The notes: a model not told the origin generated them from the letters alone. Positions 47,328-59,276 are shown, counted from the first letter of the stretch. The stretch: DNA of 64,000 nucleotides from Galeruca laticollis (GCA_963921935.1 OY998185.1:28426487-28490486); one strand, 5' to 3'. Translations and numbers: made by a program.

Positions 47328-48304
47328 CTAAAATTTACAGAAACACCAGTTGCTTAAAAATTTATTTTTTGCATCTTGTTCAGAGAAAATTTTGTCTCGA
47401 ATTATGAAATAAATTATACCCTTAAAGTCTTGGCTATATGCTACAAACATCGAATTACTTTTCCCTCATAAAAAGCGACAGTGGTCAACTCTTTTGTTCC
47501 ACCAACTTTTTGGCTTGCAGCCAAAATGTGAATTTCTGATACAATGGTTCTTAAATTATTCTGTTCTCAAAATGAATAAAACCACTGGCATTTACGCGCG
47601 TGTTCCTAAAGAACCATCATCTTCAAAATGAAAGTCACATGTTAACAAACTAGGGGGGATAGATAAATCATGAAAATATAGAAATAATTAAGGAATAATT
47701 TGGAAAATCAATTTGAAAAATCAAGAGACAGAATTGGAAAAGTGATCTAAATCTAGTCCAGATGCAGAGAGAAAAAAACAGATAACAGTATACATAGTAA
47801 AAGTGGAAGCAAAGGATAAACATAAAATCAGGAATATTCAACACATCCAATGTGACAAGTAAAATGGGGAGATTAAAGAAAAAGAGGACAGGGAATGACG
47901 TAGTGTTACAACTACTAGGGATACCGCCATAGAAAAACGACCTGCCATAAGTGCCAATTGATAGGGAGAGTCCAGCGATTCACTAAGCAGGTCCATGGGC
48001 ACCCAATAATCTCTTGATAAGGAAGCCAAGAAGAGTTACTTACGTCCTAACTTCAGCCAAGACCAGCACACCCAAGAATGTAACAAAGCTTAGCTAATGA
48101 CTTAAATCACCTGAGAGAAGCAATCAAATAAAAAAACCATCTAAACGAAGACCTGTCACATCCACATAAAGATAAATCAGGATTTCAATTATTGACTGGA
48201 TAGCCATAACAAGTGGAACCACTATTTTTAAGGACTTTTAATCGAAGAGAGGGTAATTACAGTAAGACAGGAAAAGGAGGCAGAAGGACGCAAACCTGCT
48301 TTAA
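47328..48304. other. Intron sequence before the piggyBac
   Basis: Around 47860-48060 a few frames recall a LINE tail, too short to call. Otherwise nothing. Confidence 0.35.
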
Positions 48305-50849
48305 CCCATTATTGGCCAAGCATTGAAAAAATAGGTTAAATTATTAAATATTTGTTTAAAACAATTTATTAGTACATTAAATAAAAGTAAATAATACAAT
48401 TTTTTTCACAAAATAAGGAAAACTAAAAAAAATACTGTTGCGTAAGCGCAACGTTGGCCGAAGCACTTAACTTAAATGGTATTCTTCAAAACAATCGGGG
48501 TGTAAATGAACATTACAACTTCTACACATATAAACTGTCTGACTGTGACAAAATCTGTATCTTCTTCTTGTAGGTTGTTTAAATATCAAATGACTTGATT
48601 GGTTCCGACGAATATCAGTTGGTATGTTACCAGGAAGTGAAGCTGAAGCTCTCAAGGTATTCATTTTCAGCAGGCGCAATGCAACATTTGATTTAAAATC
48701 TATTTGGGACATCTTTGTATTGTTTACGATGTTATATAATTTCCACGAGTTTACTAAGATATTACCAATAGTATTTGTAAATAAAGGCCACCACCATTTT
48801 TTTCCTTTTATACCAATCCTATAATTAGCTACACCATTATCGTGTAGATCGACGCCACCCATGTAGGAATTGTATTGGGATATTACAAAAGGTTGTGTTA
48901 CATTGATTACCCTTTTTTCCATTCTGTTGTATCTTTTCGTTGTTTTTATAGGCTCTACATGATAATGTGTACTTATCAAGGTAACGACAGAATTATCACA
49001 CCATCTAGCCAACGAAATATAAGTATCCTCGTCAAAACAACTATCGTACGATCCTCGTTTTCTGGTTTTTTTCATTATTTTGGATGACTCTAACGGAGCA
49101 TGTTGAGTTCTATCTTCGCGAATTGTTGCAGTAGCAAAAAATCCTTCAGTTTTTAATTGTTTGAATAAGTTGTAAGAGGAGAAAAAATTGTCGAAGAAAA
49201 CTTCATGATTGTTTTTATTTTTCAAAACTGACAATAACTCTAAGACAACCTGTGGTCCTAAACCCAGAGCATTTTAGGTGATGCTCCTGCATAAGGAATA
49301 AATTGAAACATATAACCATCGCTTGAACATAGGCACCATAATTTAAATCCAAATCTGACTGGTTTACCCTTTATAAACATCTTACAGGAATGTCTACCGA
49401 AATAGGGCACCATTTCCTCATCCACTGCTAACTTCTCTGAAAAGGTATCAAACTGCATAAACTTCTTATTGATTATGTCAAAAAGGGGCCTGATTTTAGA
49501 ATACTTGCCATCTTTGTCCAACTGTGTGTTATCATTGAAATGTAAATTCTGTTTTATACTCCGAAATTTATTCCGACTCATACACTGTTTTACTACTTGA
49601 ACACCTTTGTCTTCTTCTGTGGACCAGTACATATCAGTTTGTGGTAAAACGTGATACCCAGATAGCACTAATATCTCAATAAAATTTAGTAGTTCTGATT
49701 TCGATACCGAAAATTCATGTCGGTTGTTCTGTTGTGCATATGCGTTAGAATAGTTTACTATCATCTCTTGAACCTCATCATCAAAGAATTTAAAAAATAT
49801 ATCCAGTGGAGATGTTCCAGCGAGGTTGTTTACCAAATCTTCTCTAATTTCATGTTGTTTAGATATCGGAAAATTGTTGTGCATAAACTCACCTTTTCTC
49901 CAGTTTACTTTCTGTTCTTGTTTTTTGTTTGCACCTCTCTTAAGTTTTGCTTGGTTATTCTCCTGGCCAGTCGCTGTTTCTACCTCAATTTCCTCTAAAT
50001 CTTCCTCCCTTGTATGAATTTCAAAAGAACCAGCTATATCCACCTTTTGTAGTTCATTTTCTGTCATCTCCTCGGAAAACAACTCTTCGTCGGTCAACTC
50101 GTCAACATCGGGTGGAATATAAACAACGTCAATTCGATCTAAAATAATTCAGACCTTACTAAGATTTATCAAGATATGTATTATGTATGTACCTAATATG
50201 TATTTTACCAGTGATAAACAACCTGCTTACCTTGTTCTTGTTCAATATCCATAAGTACCTCTTCTAATGCCAGTTCCAATTCCTTTTGTGTTAGTATTTT
50301 CGACATTTTTTACCAGAATAATCCACAATAGTTTTTTATATAATTTTTTACAGATAAACGCTCAAAACGACCCGCTTTATATAGAAGCCTAACAATGACT
50401 AACCGAACGTCTTACGATAAATAGCAATTCAAAAGGTCTGAACGTGTCTAAAACCTGAGTTTACTTATTAGGCCAACGTTGCGTTCGCGCAACTCAGCAC
50501 TTTACTGCAATAGAAGCAAAGTATGACAAATAAAGTAAACAATTTTTTTGTACAGAACTTTAATTTCAACCTTTTTTTAACTGCCTATCAAAAATAATAG
50601 CAGCTGGTTATAACTCAGAACGTATTATTAATTCGAAAAGTATCTCGCTCAAAAAAGAGAAAATTTGCCCATTTTCAAGTAAACAAAATTTTAATTATTT
50701 ATTTATAAAAAATGTCTAATTTTTTTTACAGTTTTATTTAACGTTGCTATTCACAAAAACATAAATATATTGTAGATAAGATTGTTTATTTTTACAAAAA
50801 AAAATAAAAACTGTGGTGTTGCGTGTACGCAACAGTGGCAGGTAATGGG
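48305..50849 (-). mobile_element. piggyBac transposon, nearly complete
   Basis: TTAA flanks both ends (48301-48304, 50850-50853). The terminal repeats are short: left CCCATTATTGGCCAAGC, right complement CCCATTACCTGCCACTG. Palindromes of the type TTGCG..CGCAA occur subterminally near 48435, 50475 and 50820, the first two in inverted orientation with GGCCAACG next to them. The transposase runs on the minus strand. Length 2545 bp, as for an autonomous element. Confidence 0.92.
48467..50305 (-). pseudogene. piggyBac transposase (one intron, one frameshift)
   Basis: Exon 1 starts MSKILTQKELELALEEVLMD (50305) and ends at a GTAAGC donor near 50230. Exon 2 begins after TTATTTTAG at 50143 (DRIDVVYIPPDVDELTDEEL). 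The core follows: FFDDEVQEMIVNYSNAYAQQ, the first aspartate in LAVDEEMVPYFGR, then a frameshift near 49262 (ML/LGLGPQVV), the second in VFFDNFFSSYNLF and the third in MGGVDLHDN. The C-terminal cysteine-rich domain is FCHSQTVYMCRSC and HLHPDCFEEY. All three catalytic aspartates are present; the single frameshift is the only visible lesion. Confidence 0.9.
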
Positions 50850-51553
50850 TTAATAAACTCAAGTTAAAAAGGCGGGATTCGAACAATAGGAGCCGATAAT
50901 GGATTTCTTTCCTTCAATCCTTGGATCACGCGTTTATCCAGGCGTCTTTGTAAATTGAATCTAGGATCGTAACAAGTGGTAACCCATTACAACATTTGTC
51001 GATCATACCCGCTATTCTAACATCAGATGGCAACCGGTAAAGTTTACAACACAAATTACCCCAGTATAAAAAAATGACAACGCCACATGGACATGAGTGT
51101 CTATTGAACTTTAGAGAATTCTTGAATACAAGAGACCAATGAAAAGTCGACATCAGATGCTTTGCAGAATGTACTAAACTACACCATACCATTCATCGCT
51201 AGTGTAATAAAACTCAAAGCAGCAAATACGATTACTTATTCATCTCATAAGTGATCTCAATCAAAGGTTTGTAATGAAACTGAACAGAACATTTCAGGTA
51301 ACAAGATTAGTTCCGTTCCACCTTTACCAAGTAATCAATTAAAAAATTGAATAACATTTGCGGTTTTGAATACTTTTTGGATATCCCAAAATAAAAAATA
51401 TTTTTATTAAATAACTTAGTTTGATTTGGTTTGAAAAATCTCAGAAACAAGTATAGGTCAGAATGAAGAGCAGCCTGTTCTGAAAAGCATACTCTCGCCA
51501 AACAAAGGTAATTAAATAGGTAAATCAGTTAGTTATATTGGATGCATACTCAC
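50850..51553. other. Intron sequence
   Basis: A minus-strand frame at 51192-50926 (SDVRIAGMIDKCCNGLPLVT) has an open, protein-like look but no family that I recognise. Nothing else. Confidence 0.35.
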
Positions 51554-52055
51554 CCTTCCAAACAATTTTCAAATGTCTTTTCTACAAATATATCTAAAAA
51601 TTCAGTTAAATTCAATGGTAAACTTCTGTAAATAGCTCTCAGAATATTAACAAAAACTTTAATCATATAATTAATCTTGCTCTCCTCTAAATTACTTTTC
51701 ATAAATTCCTCTTTAATTATATTCGCTAATTTTAAAATTAAGTCTAAATTCTTCTCTTTCTCCATATTTTTTGTTAATAAAGTTACTGAGTCCTGCCAAG
51801 CGGTCGTTACTTCATACATAGTTTCTTCAGATATGATTTCATGCTCTATGTCTGATATACATGAAAGTTTAAAGAGCGCTAACAATAGTTCATCTCCATA
51901 AGTTAAAAGGAGATTTTCTGTATAAATAATTGCAGAAATGTATGCAGCCAAACTGGTACAAGTATCAGCCGTGACTAAGTAGTTAGAGTAGTTTTCTAAG
52001 ACTGATATAAACTTCAAAACTATATCAGATATTGTGGCATTATCGATGTAAAGCT
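51554..52055 (-). CDS. Ltn1: Listerin, exon b
   Basis: Translation begins LYIDNATISDIVLKFISVLE, then LLLTYGDELLLALFKLSCIS, TAWQDSVTLLTKNMEKEKN and ends DIFVEKTFENCLE plus GG. The pattern LLLALFKL...W..SV.LL corresponds to vertebrate LLLTLFQLCAQ...WLSGVNLL (recalled). Acceptor TTTTTAG, donor GTGAGT. Its first two bases (AG) complete a Glu codon with the G of the exon at 56090. A hydrophobic run upstream of 52055 is intron read-through. Confidence 0.9.
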
Positions 52056-52918
52056 CTAAAAATAATAAAATGTTTAAAAAAAATTTGTTATCAACAACAA
52101 TCATAGTTCCTAATTATGATTAAAAATTATTGCAAAAATTAAAGTAAAATTTTATACAAACATTAATATCGGAACTTTATACAGGTTAATTAACGATAAC
52201 TGTGGAATTACACAACCATAAATATATATTTAAGAAAAATAAAAATATATTGGATCGTTATCAGAACATAAAAAATTAATATAACAATTTGAGAGCAACT
52301 TTCAAAGTTTGGAGTTAACTAAAGCTGTTATTAAAATACATTTAACACAGAAATATGGTACAAATAAAATTATGTGTTAAAATATTATGTGGCTTAGATT
52401 AAATCAGATGGATACTGCACATAACAAGCCAAAGAAAATTAAAATAGTGAAGACATGAAATCAGATGAAATGAGACGAATAGGATTTAAATAAAATATGG
52501 TTAATTTGACAAACAAATCAAATTACAAGTAAACTGTTGTACCAAAAGATTGGCTTCATAATTTAATGTTATCTGCATCAAAAAACTCAATCATTATAGA
52601 TCAGTTTGCTGAATTAAAAATATATTTATTATCGTGTTCAAGAAGGGATTTACGAGGAGAGTTTGTATATTAAATAAGGTGGGACTGTTCTGAACCTATT
52701 TGGAAAGTTTGTTTCAAAATATTACAATTTGCACTATTACTACAAAATAGATATTTTCATATTAAAATAAGGAAAATAGGATAAATAAAAAGTATTTTGG
52801 GATAAAGGAGGCAATCGAATTATGTAACGAACAAAAAACAACCGTAAAGTGAAAATTCTGGAGATATCAGAGGAAAGCACAAGCTTTATTTTACACAAAC
52901 ATTTGACTATGAGAAATG
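52056..52918. other. Intron sequence
   Basis: AT-rich, nothing recognised. Confidence 0.4.
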
Positions 52919-53241
52919 TTGTGCAACGAGTGGGAAAAGTTCAACTTTTCTCACGAGTGTGGAAGTTTGTGGCACGAGCCTGAGGGGCGAGTGCCGCAAA
53001 CACACGAGTTGCACATGTTGCACACTATTCTTTTGCTACAACTGCACAAATTTAAAGAATACAAGTAATGTAGTAACTTAATATTTATTTTTATGGGTAA
53101 CAAAATTAAATATCTTACTACATAACTGTTAAATAATTTTATCTAAAATTATAGTTCATAGTGAAATTCGTACAATTCGCGCTCGTGCCCCAAAGTCCCA
53201 CAATCGTGAGAAAAGTTGAACTTTCCCCACTTGTTGCACAA
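52919..53241. mobile_element. Foldback MITE
   Basis: About 60 bp at 52919-52980 (TTGTGCAACGAGTGGGAAAA, then GTTCAACTTTTCTCACGAGT) is repeated inverted at about 53180-53241. The arms contain their own palindrome AAAAGTTGAACTTTT-like core and CTCGTG motifs. No coding capacity; no target duplication settled. Confidence 0.75.
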
Positions 53242-53329
53242 TATACTATTTGCATATATACATAACGATAGGCAAAACTTGTCTATACGCTTAGACTATT
53301 TAACACAGAGAGACATAACTGTTTACATT

Positions 53330-53460
53330 AGTGATTCCCAAAGTGGTCTATATCGACCCCCAGGGGTCTATGATAACATCCAAGGGGTCTACGTCAGCAA
53401 AAAAAAATTGGGGGTCCATGAAATGAAAATGGGGATCCACGTTAGTGGATCTCAACATAC
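53330..53460 (+). mobile_element. Candidate hAT end
   Basis: AGTGATTCCCAAAGTGGTCT and GACCCCCAGGGGTCTATGAT with repeated GGGGTC(T/C)A resemble the terminal sequence of hAT elements with C/AAAGTGG ends. The opposite end was not found, so this is a fragment at best. Confidence 0.35.
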
Positions 53461-53989
53461 ACTGATAGTACATATTTACTTAACTTACATTATACTATCT
53501 TATAATATAAAGACATATACATTATTTATAAAAGTACCTATGAAGAAAAAAATGTATTATATAAGTTTATAAAATTGTGTAAGTTGTAGGATGTAGGGAT
53601 TCGCTTTGTGGTCGCAATACATTTTGTACTTGTAAAAAACTTGCGGTTGACGCGATGAAAGCAGACTGTAAATAGTTTTATTATAATAGCGCGAATTTGT
53701 TAAGATTGATCTTTATTTGCGACTTCCCGTAGTACAACTACAAACAGAAACAAAAATAACTCAAAGAAAAGTTCACGCCGACACAGCGGCGACGTAGATA
53801 AGCTGGCGCTTACAAATACAGATGTACATTGGCGTTAACATCTGCACATAATGATATACCAGTATCATCTTGTTACAAGCATTCGCGCAGTAAGAGAGAT
53901 AATAATCCGTTATCGTTACACGCATTACATCGTTTTTATCAATCATGGAAATGTTTCGTCTATCTGTGTTTAATAGTCTAAGTCTATAA

Positions 53990-54360
53990 GCCAGAGTCAA
54001 CTGAGTGTAGAGCAGCAGGAAAGCCTCGTCCAAAACGGACAAAAGTGTAATAAGGTGATCGCAAGGCTATGGCATTAGTATTTTGGGATGCGAGAGCCTC
54101 GAAAAACGGAAGAGAGTCAATATCAATCGCTACATGAAATTTCTAACAAACTGCAAAGAGAGAAAGTGATCTTTCACCAAGACAATGCACCGTGTTTCAA
54201 CTTCTTGGATGAGGAGGTGATCGCCTATTTTAAGACCAAAGATAACTCGTTCTCCAAGAAACGTTTGAAAATGTTACGAGAAGCGCTGGAATGATTGTAT
54301 CGTTCTTTAAAGAGACTATGTTGACGAATGAAATCAACTTTGTCCGAAAAAGTTATATTT
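53990..54360 (+). pseudogene. Mariner transposase C-terminal relic
   Basis: The plus strand has KRTKV...ILGCESLEK, then NRYMKF and LQREKVIFHQDNAPCF with the second catalytic aspartate, and after an internal deletion DEEVIAYFKTKDNSFSKKRL and KMLREALE. This is the end of a mariner transposase lacking the third catalytic residue. Confidence 0.65.
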
Positions 54361-54609
54361 TCATCATTAAGCCAAGTACACTAGTAGACATGTCTATAGG
54401 CCAATCACCCTCTAGGGGCCTGTGGCGAGACCAAAAATCGCAGGTCTAAAGTATCCCAATCAGAATGGGAGACCGCTTGCAACGTTAGACATGTTGCGCA
54501 ACATTTTGACACTCGGCGTCAAGAGGACAGACCCGTCCCAGTCTGTATCCAGCTACCGAGTATCTTAGTTCGGCTGTTTACAGTTACTTTCGAAAAGTTT
54601 AAATTCTTT

Positions 54610-54760
54610 CGAAAACATTTGGTCTGACGAGAAAGTTTCAAAACTAATTGAAGATTACCATGCGTCTTATTGTTTGTGGGATGTTCCGGACTACAAAAAC
54701 CGGGTAACGAAAAGCGGCACTGGAATCTGACTGCAAAGCATAATGTGACAGTGACGGAGG
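54610..54760 (+). pseudogene. MADF-domain fragment (Harbinger accessory protein)
   Basis: In one frame the plus strand reads SDEKVSKLIEDYHASYCLWD, then VPDYKNRVTKSGTGI and a stop. LIEDYHASYCLWD...YKNR is the MADF start. It lies 0.3 kb before a Harbinger transposase relic in opposite orientation, the two-gene convergent arrangement known for PIF/Harbinger elements. Confidence 0.65.
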
Positions 54761-55052
54761 TATAAAATAACAACCATATTTTAAAAACATACTTTAACCG
54801 GGAACGGAAAAAATACTCCGACGAATGGGAGCTCTCCTAAAAAGTCCAGATGATTTGCTTACGATGATTTGCAATCCCTGCTACCAGCGAATGAGTCAAA
54901 GGGCAGCCGGAATACAAAGTGGAAATAATTTAGATGAAGCAAGTGTGACTACCAGTTAAAGAGAAGCTGGGATGATTTCTCTACATTGTGTACATTAGAA
55001 AAGCTGAGTCTTTTCCATCACGTGACTGATACATCAACTATATGCATCTTAA

Positions 55053-55379
55053 TCAAAACAATACGACAAACGCTTGTATTGAGTTTCGCTCTTTTTCTGT
55101 TATTAGAAGACAGTACCAAGATAGTATGTGTTGAATAATATCGTCAACTGTCACGCGACGGAAAAGCCTCACCGTTTCTACTATATCTTGCATAATTATT
55201 ATCCCTCCAACCAACAGAAAAAAATCGTCAAAATCATTCGGCGGCAGCCGGATGAAATTCCGAGAACCCATGGTATCTTCCAGTCTAAATTTATTAATTA
55301 TGCATTACCGACCCAGGTCCTTCTGCAAGAATTTCTCGCGTCCACCAACGTTTATGTTTTCGTGTTCTTTTACTTGTAA
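55053..55379 (-). pseudogene. PIF/Harbinger transposase N-terminal relic
   Basis: Minus-strand translation: SKRTRKHKRWWTREILAEG up to stops, then GSRNFIRLPPNDFDDFFLLV and GGIIIMQDIVETVRLFRRVT. RRWW...NF.R...FD.LL..V.P.I...D is the N-terminal signature of Harbinger transposases. The DDE core is missing. Confidence 0.65.
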
Positions 55380-56089
55380 TTAGCACTAAGCAGGAACTCA
55401 TTCTACATAAAATAATGTTTTCCATGGTGTACTGCGAATATGACACTGAAAAATTCCCATCGTAGTGTGGACGCTAGGCGAGACAAATAACGGTGTCTTT
55501 ACTAGATGGTCTATAGACCCTGTCTAGAATCCGTTTATAGAAAAATCACACAACATGGTCATCTAGCCGTTAGACCGGAAACTTATCAGCTGATTGTTGT
55601 ATCGTAAGTGTTGCTAATGAAATAATTCTTGTTAAAAAAACAAGCTATTTTATTAAATTTGGAAAGCAGCACTGTCGCCAAGGAAATCTTATGATTAACG
55701 AAATAAAATAAAATGGAAAAGTCAACACCTTGAGTACATCAAGTTTATTTTGTATGTTTATAGAAAATTTCATAAATTTCAATAACAAATTGGCTAAAAT
55801 ATTTCAAAAACTTTATCTAGCATTTCTTTATAAACAGGCCTGAATAATTCATTTTTATATTTGTACAGGAAATCGAAGAACTTTGTGTTTATTCTGTGCC
55901 AGAGTTTCAATTTTCTGCGTAAATGTAATTTATGAATGATTGTTACTAGTTTAAAAGTACACTTATAGAACTGTTTACCTGTTATCTCACTTAGTGGTTG
56001 AATTCCAATGCATTATATTTTTAGCAAATTTTAGAGTTTTGAATTGGTTTATTAACATATTATTATTACTAGTGTAGAAAATAACTTAC
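55380..56089. other. Intron sequence
   Basis: Includes a small palindromic CTAGATGGTCTATAGACC near 55505; the rest is AT-rich. Confidence 0.35.
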
Positions 56090-56294
56090 CTCCTTGGGCA
56101 TTTTCTGTAAGAGCAAGTTTAAACAATGTTGACAATTCAGGTGAACAATCGTTCTTGATTATTTTGTCGGTTATTGAAATGATACATTTACTAACTCTGT
56201 CAGATTTAAGCCATTCTTTTATGAAAGGATCTTGATTGTGTGGGTGAGCCAGTGCTTCTGAAATACACCAGCACAGACATTGCTCAGAAGTTTC
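56090..56294 (-). CDS. Ltn1: Listerin, exon a (rightmost seen)
   Basis: Translation: ETSEQCLCWCISEALAHPHN, then DPFIKEWLKSDRVSKCIISI, CSPELSTLFKLALTENAQG plus G. Acceptor CTTAG, donor GTAAGT. It starts in phase 0 and corresponds to the region about halfway through vertebrate listerin. Upstream exons for roughly the N-terminal half of the protein are not found in the 7.7 kb to the right edge, which is occupied by a retrotransposon, so they lie outside the window. Confidence 0.85.
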
Positions 56295-57198
56295 CTAAGA
56301 CACATAAATGAATAAGCAATCGAACGTGGAGGATAATAATTACAATTATAATTGTATAAATTTCCAATAACTTAAGCAAAAATCAATAATTCAGAAGTTA
56401 AACTGATAAATTGGTGAAATTTGAAATAAAATTAATGTAAATTAAAATATACATTTGTTTCATGAACGTATAATGAGAAATGGATGCTTTAATTGTACAA
56501 CCTGTGACTATGTACTTTTCATAGTGTATAGTTATAGTGAGGACATTAAAGATAAAAAATTACAAGCAATGGATGCAAATCTTAGCTGCTAGTAAAAGTG
56601 TAAACTGCCAACTGTGCTTTCGACTGATTAACACAAGCAATTTTGATTTGAACTGTATTATTTTCATACATTTTTGATTTTTTGTTTGCGAAACCAAAAT
56701 CACCTTGAATATACCCTCAAATTTGAAGTGTGTTTGAGAATTTACTAATTAAATCTTTACTGGTAAAAAAAATCAGTTCGATTTGCAAAAAATTAAAATA
56801 AAAATTTGTGATGCAAATACATGAACAGCTTTTGGTCTAATTTGAAGTTTGCTATCGAATTTTTATCAATAAATACTCAAACACTTATGCAGCTTCTTAG
56901 AATAACATGGAAAACTTTTTTTCTGCATGACCTATGATCCAAAAAACAATTATTGGATTTAAAAAATTTTTACTCATTCTAAAAAAAATTATTCAAGGGA
57001 ATAGAGCATTATTTTTTTAAACTAGATCGATAAGTGTTATGCAGTCAACTTCATCAGAATCGAAAAGTACTTCAGATTTGCAAACACATCCATCCATTTA
57101 GGATACTCTGGAAAGAAATGTTTGACAGTGTATGCAGGTTAGGTTAGTTATTGGAGTGTTATTAAGTAAGAAAAATAGATATTATTTTACTGTTTTTA
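56295..57198. other. Intron sequence
   Basis: AT-rich, nothing recognised. Confidence 0.4.
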
Positions 57199-57313
57199 AA
57201 TAAAACTTACTGTTTCTAAATAATTCCACAATATATTGAATAAAAAGTTAAAAATTCTAAGAAATTTGACAATTGCTTCGATATTAAATATCATCGTCAG
57301 AATGACAGAAGTT
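57199..57313 (-). mobile_element. PLE terminal fragment
   Basis: TAAAACTTACTGTTTCTAAA, then TAATTCCACAATATATTGAA, AATTTGACAATTGCTTCGAT and CATCGTCAGAATGACAGAAG match one arm of the PLE end with changes. Only this ~115-bp arm is present. Confidence 0.75.
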
Positions 57314-57349
57314 TATTATTTTTGCAAGAGATAACTATAAAACACAGAA

Positions 57350-57690
57350 AATTATTTTGAGAACAAGACATCGGCATAGAAACATTGGTCAATCAAGCGT
57401 TATAAAAATAGTAGATAAATTCAAGATTAATGGAAGTATTCACAATAAAAGATTCCGAAAACTAGTTGTCAATGATGACAACGAGTATGGAGTGATACTA
57501 TTTGTTGAAGAAAATACAAGAATATCATTGCCCAAAAGGTCGCCTATGATACAAAATACTATAGTAATTGAAAAAGTTCCGTTATTTAAAAGAAGTATAA
57601 GTTTTTCGGTGAAGAAACATTTTTTTCCTATGGAAATGTCATATCACAAAATTGACTGTGATAGTCTGACACTAAGCCGAACTTTGTAAT
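57350..57690 (+). pseudogene. Possible Tc1/mariner N-terminal relic
   Basis: The frame has NIGQSSVIKIVDKFKINGSI and VEENTRISLPKRSPMIQNTI, resembling the second helix-turn-helix of mariner-type transposases (QS.V..I...F...GS, ENP..S.RK). The hinge GRP motif is not preserved and no catalytic region follows, so this is weak. Confidence 0.35.
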
Positions 57691-58262
57691 AAAATGAAAC
57701 CAATATTCGTTTAAGAAGAATGGGAAGATAGATTAATTGTACCATTTTCAATGAATGCTATATGTACGGCTATAAGAACATTTGGTTCAAATAAGAGTGT
57801 TCCATGCCTTAGTAGATTCTATGTAAGAGAATATCTTTAAAAAATGTTTGGTAGGAAAATGATTCACACGTTACTTGGAACTATTACAAAACCAAATTGC
57901 AACGGCCACTTCGTCGAAGAGCTACTCAGGCGTGGGTTATATACTAGTAGAGACCCAAGGAGTAGGTCTTACCGGTTCTCGGGTAATTCTACTTATTTTT
58001 ACGTAACGAGACGGAAAGATAAGTGGGCGCCACCCTGAGTCCTACTAGTCTATAAGTTACCTAACATCGACTAATCCCAGTCAACAAAACAAGAAGTTGG
58101 AAGGTTATATAAAAAAATATGAACAACGTTATTTAAAATTTACAAGTAGTTTTATTAAGTAAAGTTATATGTTGTATGAAAATTGAGTTTATTAAATAAC
58201 AATTATATGTTGGATGAAAAATTGAAAATAAAAATGTTATTAAATTTTACAAATTAATTTAT
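57691..58262. other. Intron sequence
   Basis: Contains a small imperfect inverted repeat (TATACTAGTAGAGACCC near 57940 and AGTCCTACTAGTCTATAA near 58037). Otherwise nothing. Confidence 0.35.
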
Positions 58263-58470
58263 GAATTTAAAACTAGAATTGAAAGTAAATTGACATTAAA
58301 AAAAATTAGATTCTGAAGGAAACTAAAGTTAAACAAGAGTTAAATATTTTAAAAAGATATAATTTGAATTTAAAAACTAGAACTGAAAGTAAATTGACAT
58401 TCAAAAAAAATTAGATTATGAAGGAAACTAAAGATAAACAAGAGTTAAATATTATACAAAGATGTAATTT
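58263..58470. repeat. Tandem duplication of ~104 bp
   Basis: 58263-58365 and 58366-58470 share GAATTTAAAACTAGAA, GAAAGTAAATTGACATT, GAAGGAAACTAAAG and ACAAGAGTTAAATATT in the same order, with about ten differences. Confidence 0.8.
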
Positions 58471-59189
58471 ACATATGGTACAAACTATTCAGTTAATTAG
58501 TCGATGAACGTTAGTTGGAAAGAATCTATAGTTTCAAAGATTGTGGACGTTAGTACTTTCCTTGTTTTCTATTCCAATGATGATTTGGATGTCGTCGTTG
58601 ATGACTTTATGCATGAATTAATATTACACGAACGTTTATAAATTTGGTTCCAACTAGTCAGTTCTTCATGTACATTATACAGTGAGCACATAAAGGTTAG
58701 AACAAATTCGTTAAAAGTTAGATTTCACCATTGGGGAAAAAAGCTTAAACTTCGATTTTATTTTTCAGTTGCGTGTTTCTTTGTGTACTTACTCATATGT
58801 TTGATAATGTCATCACTTTTCGGGTTATGACATTTTTTTAAATGGGAATACTCTGTTCATAGTACCATCAAAAAGAACGCATTTTTCCGCTTACAGATGT
58901 CATATTTTTTCTTATGTCACATAACCGTATGTTTGAGAAGTAAAATATATTGCATTCATAATAATGTAATTTATAAAAATGATTATTTTTTTCGTATGAT
59001 TTTCAACCAATCAGAATGTCCAATTTAGTTAAGTTACCTCGTATAGTTTCGATAATACCTGATTATACATAGAGTAGCTCCACCAATCGAAAATTTTAAA
59101 ATAATTTCATTTTCATAGTAACCACATCGACATCAATATACAACAAACAGAACTGTCAAATTGTGACGTTTATCAAAAATTGTTCAAAA
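58471..59189. other. Non-coding stretch
   Basis: AT-rich; no listerin exon found. Ends just before a short plus-strand start codon context. Confidence 0.35.
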
Positions 59190-59276
59190 ATGAGTCGATT
59201 TGGAGATTTATCATCAAATACAATAGACGAAAGTATACAAAATACTGAGCCTCATAATACAGTGAAAACAAAAAAG
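59190..59276 (+). CDS. Short ORF start, interrupted by gypsy LTR
   Basis: From ATG after CAAAA: MSRFGDLSSNTIDESIQNTE, then PHNTVKTKK, with a GTACGT donor-like site directly after the lysine run. The gypsy element begins a few bases later (59285), so any continuation is beyond it. It might be exon 1 of another gene or of a transposon; not recognised. Confidence 0.3.

Noticed and set aside
50926..51192. Minus-strand 88-residue frame in the intron beside the piggyBac
   Set aside because: Open frame but no recognised family and no context.
52056..52104. Start codon for the listerin exon at 51554-52055
   Set aside because: A clear acceptor at 52056 and phase matching to the exon at 56090 show that the upstream ATG lies in the intron.
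54376..55530. Terminal repeats for the Harbinger relic near 54380 and 55500
   Set aside because: Both sites have small CTATAG/CTAG palindromes but do not pair convincingly as inverted ends.
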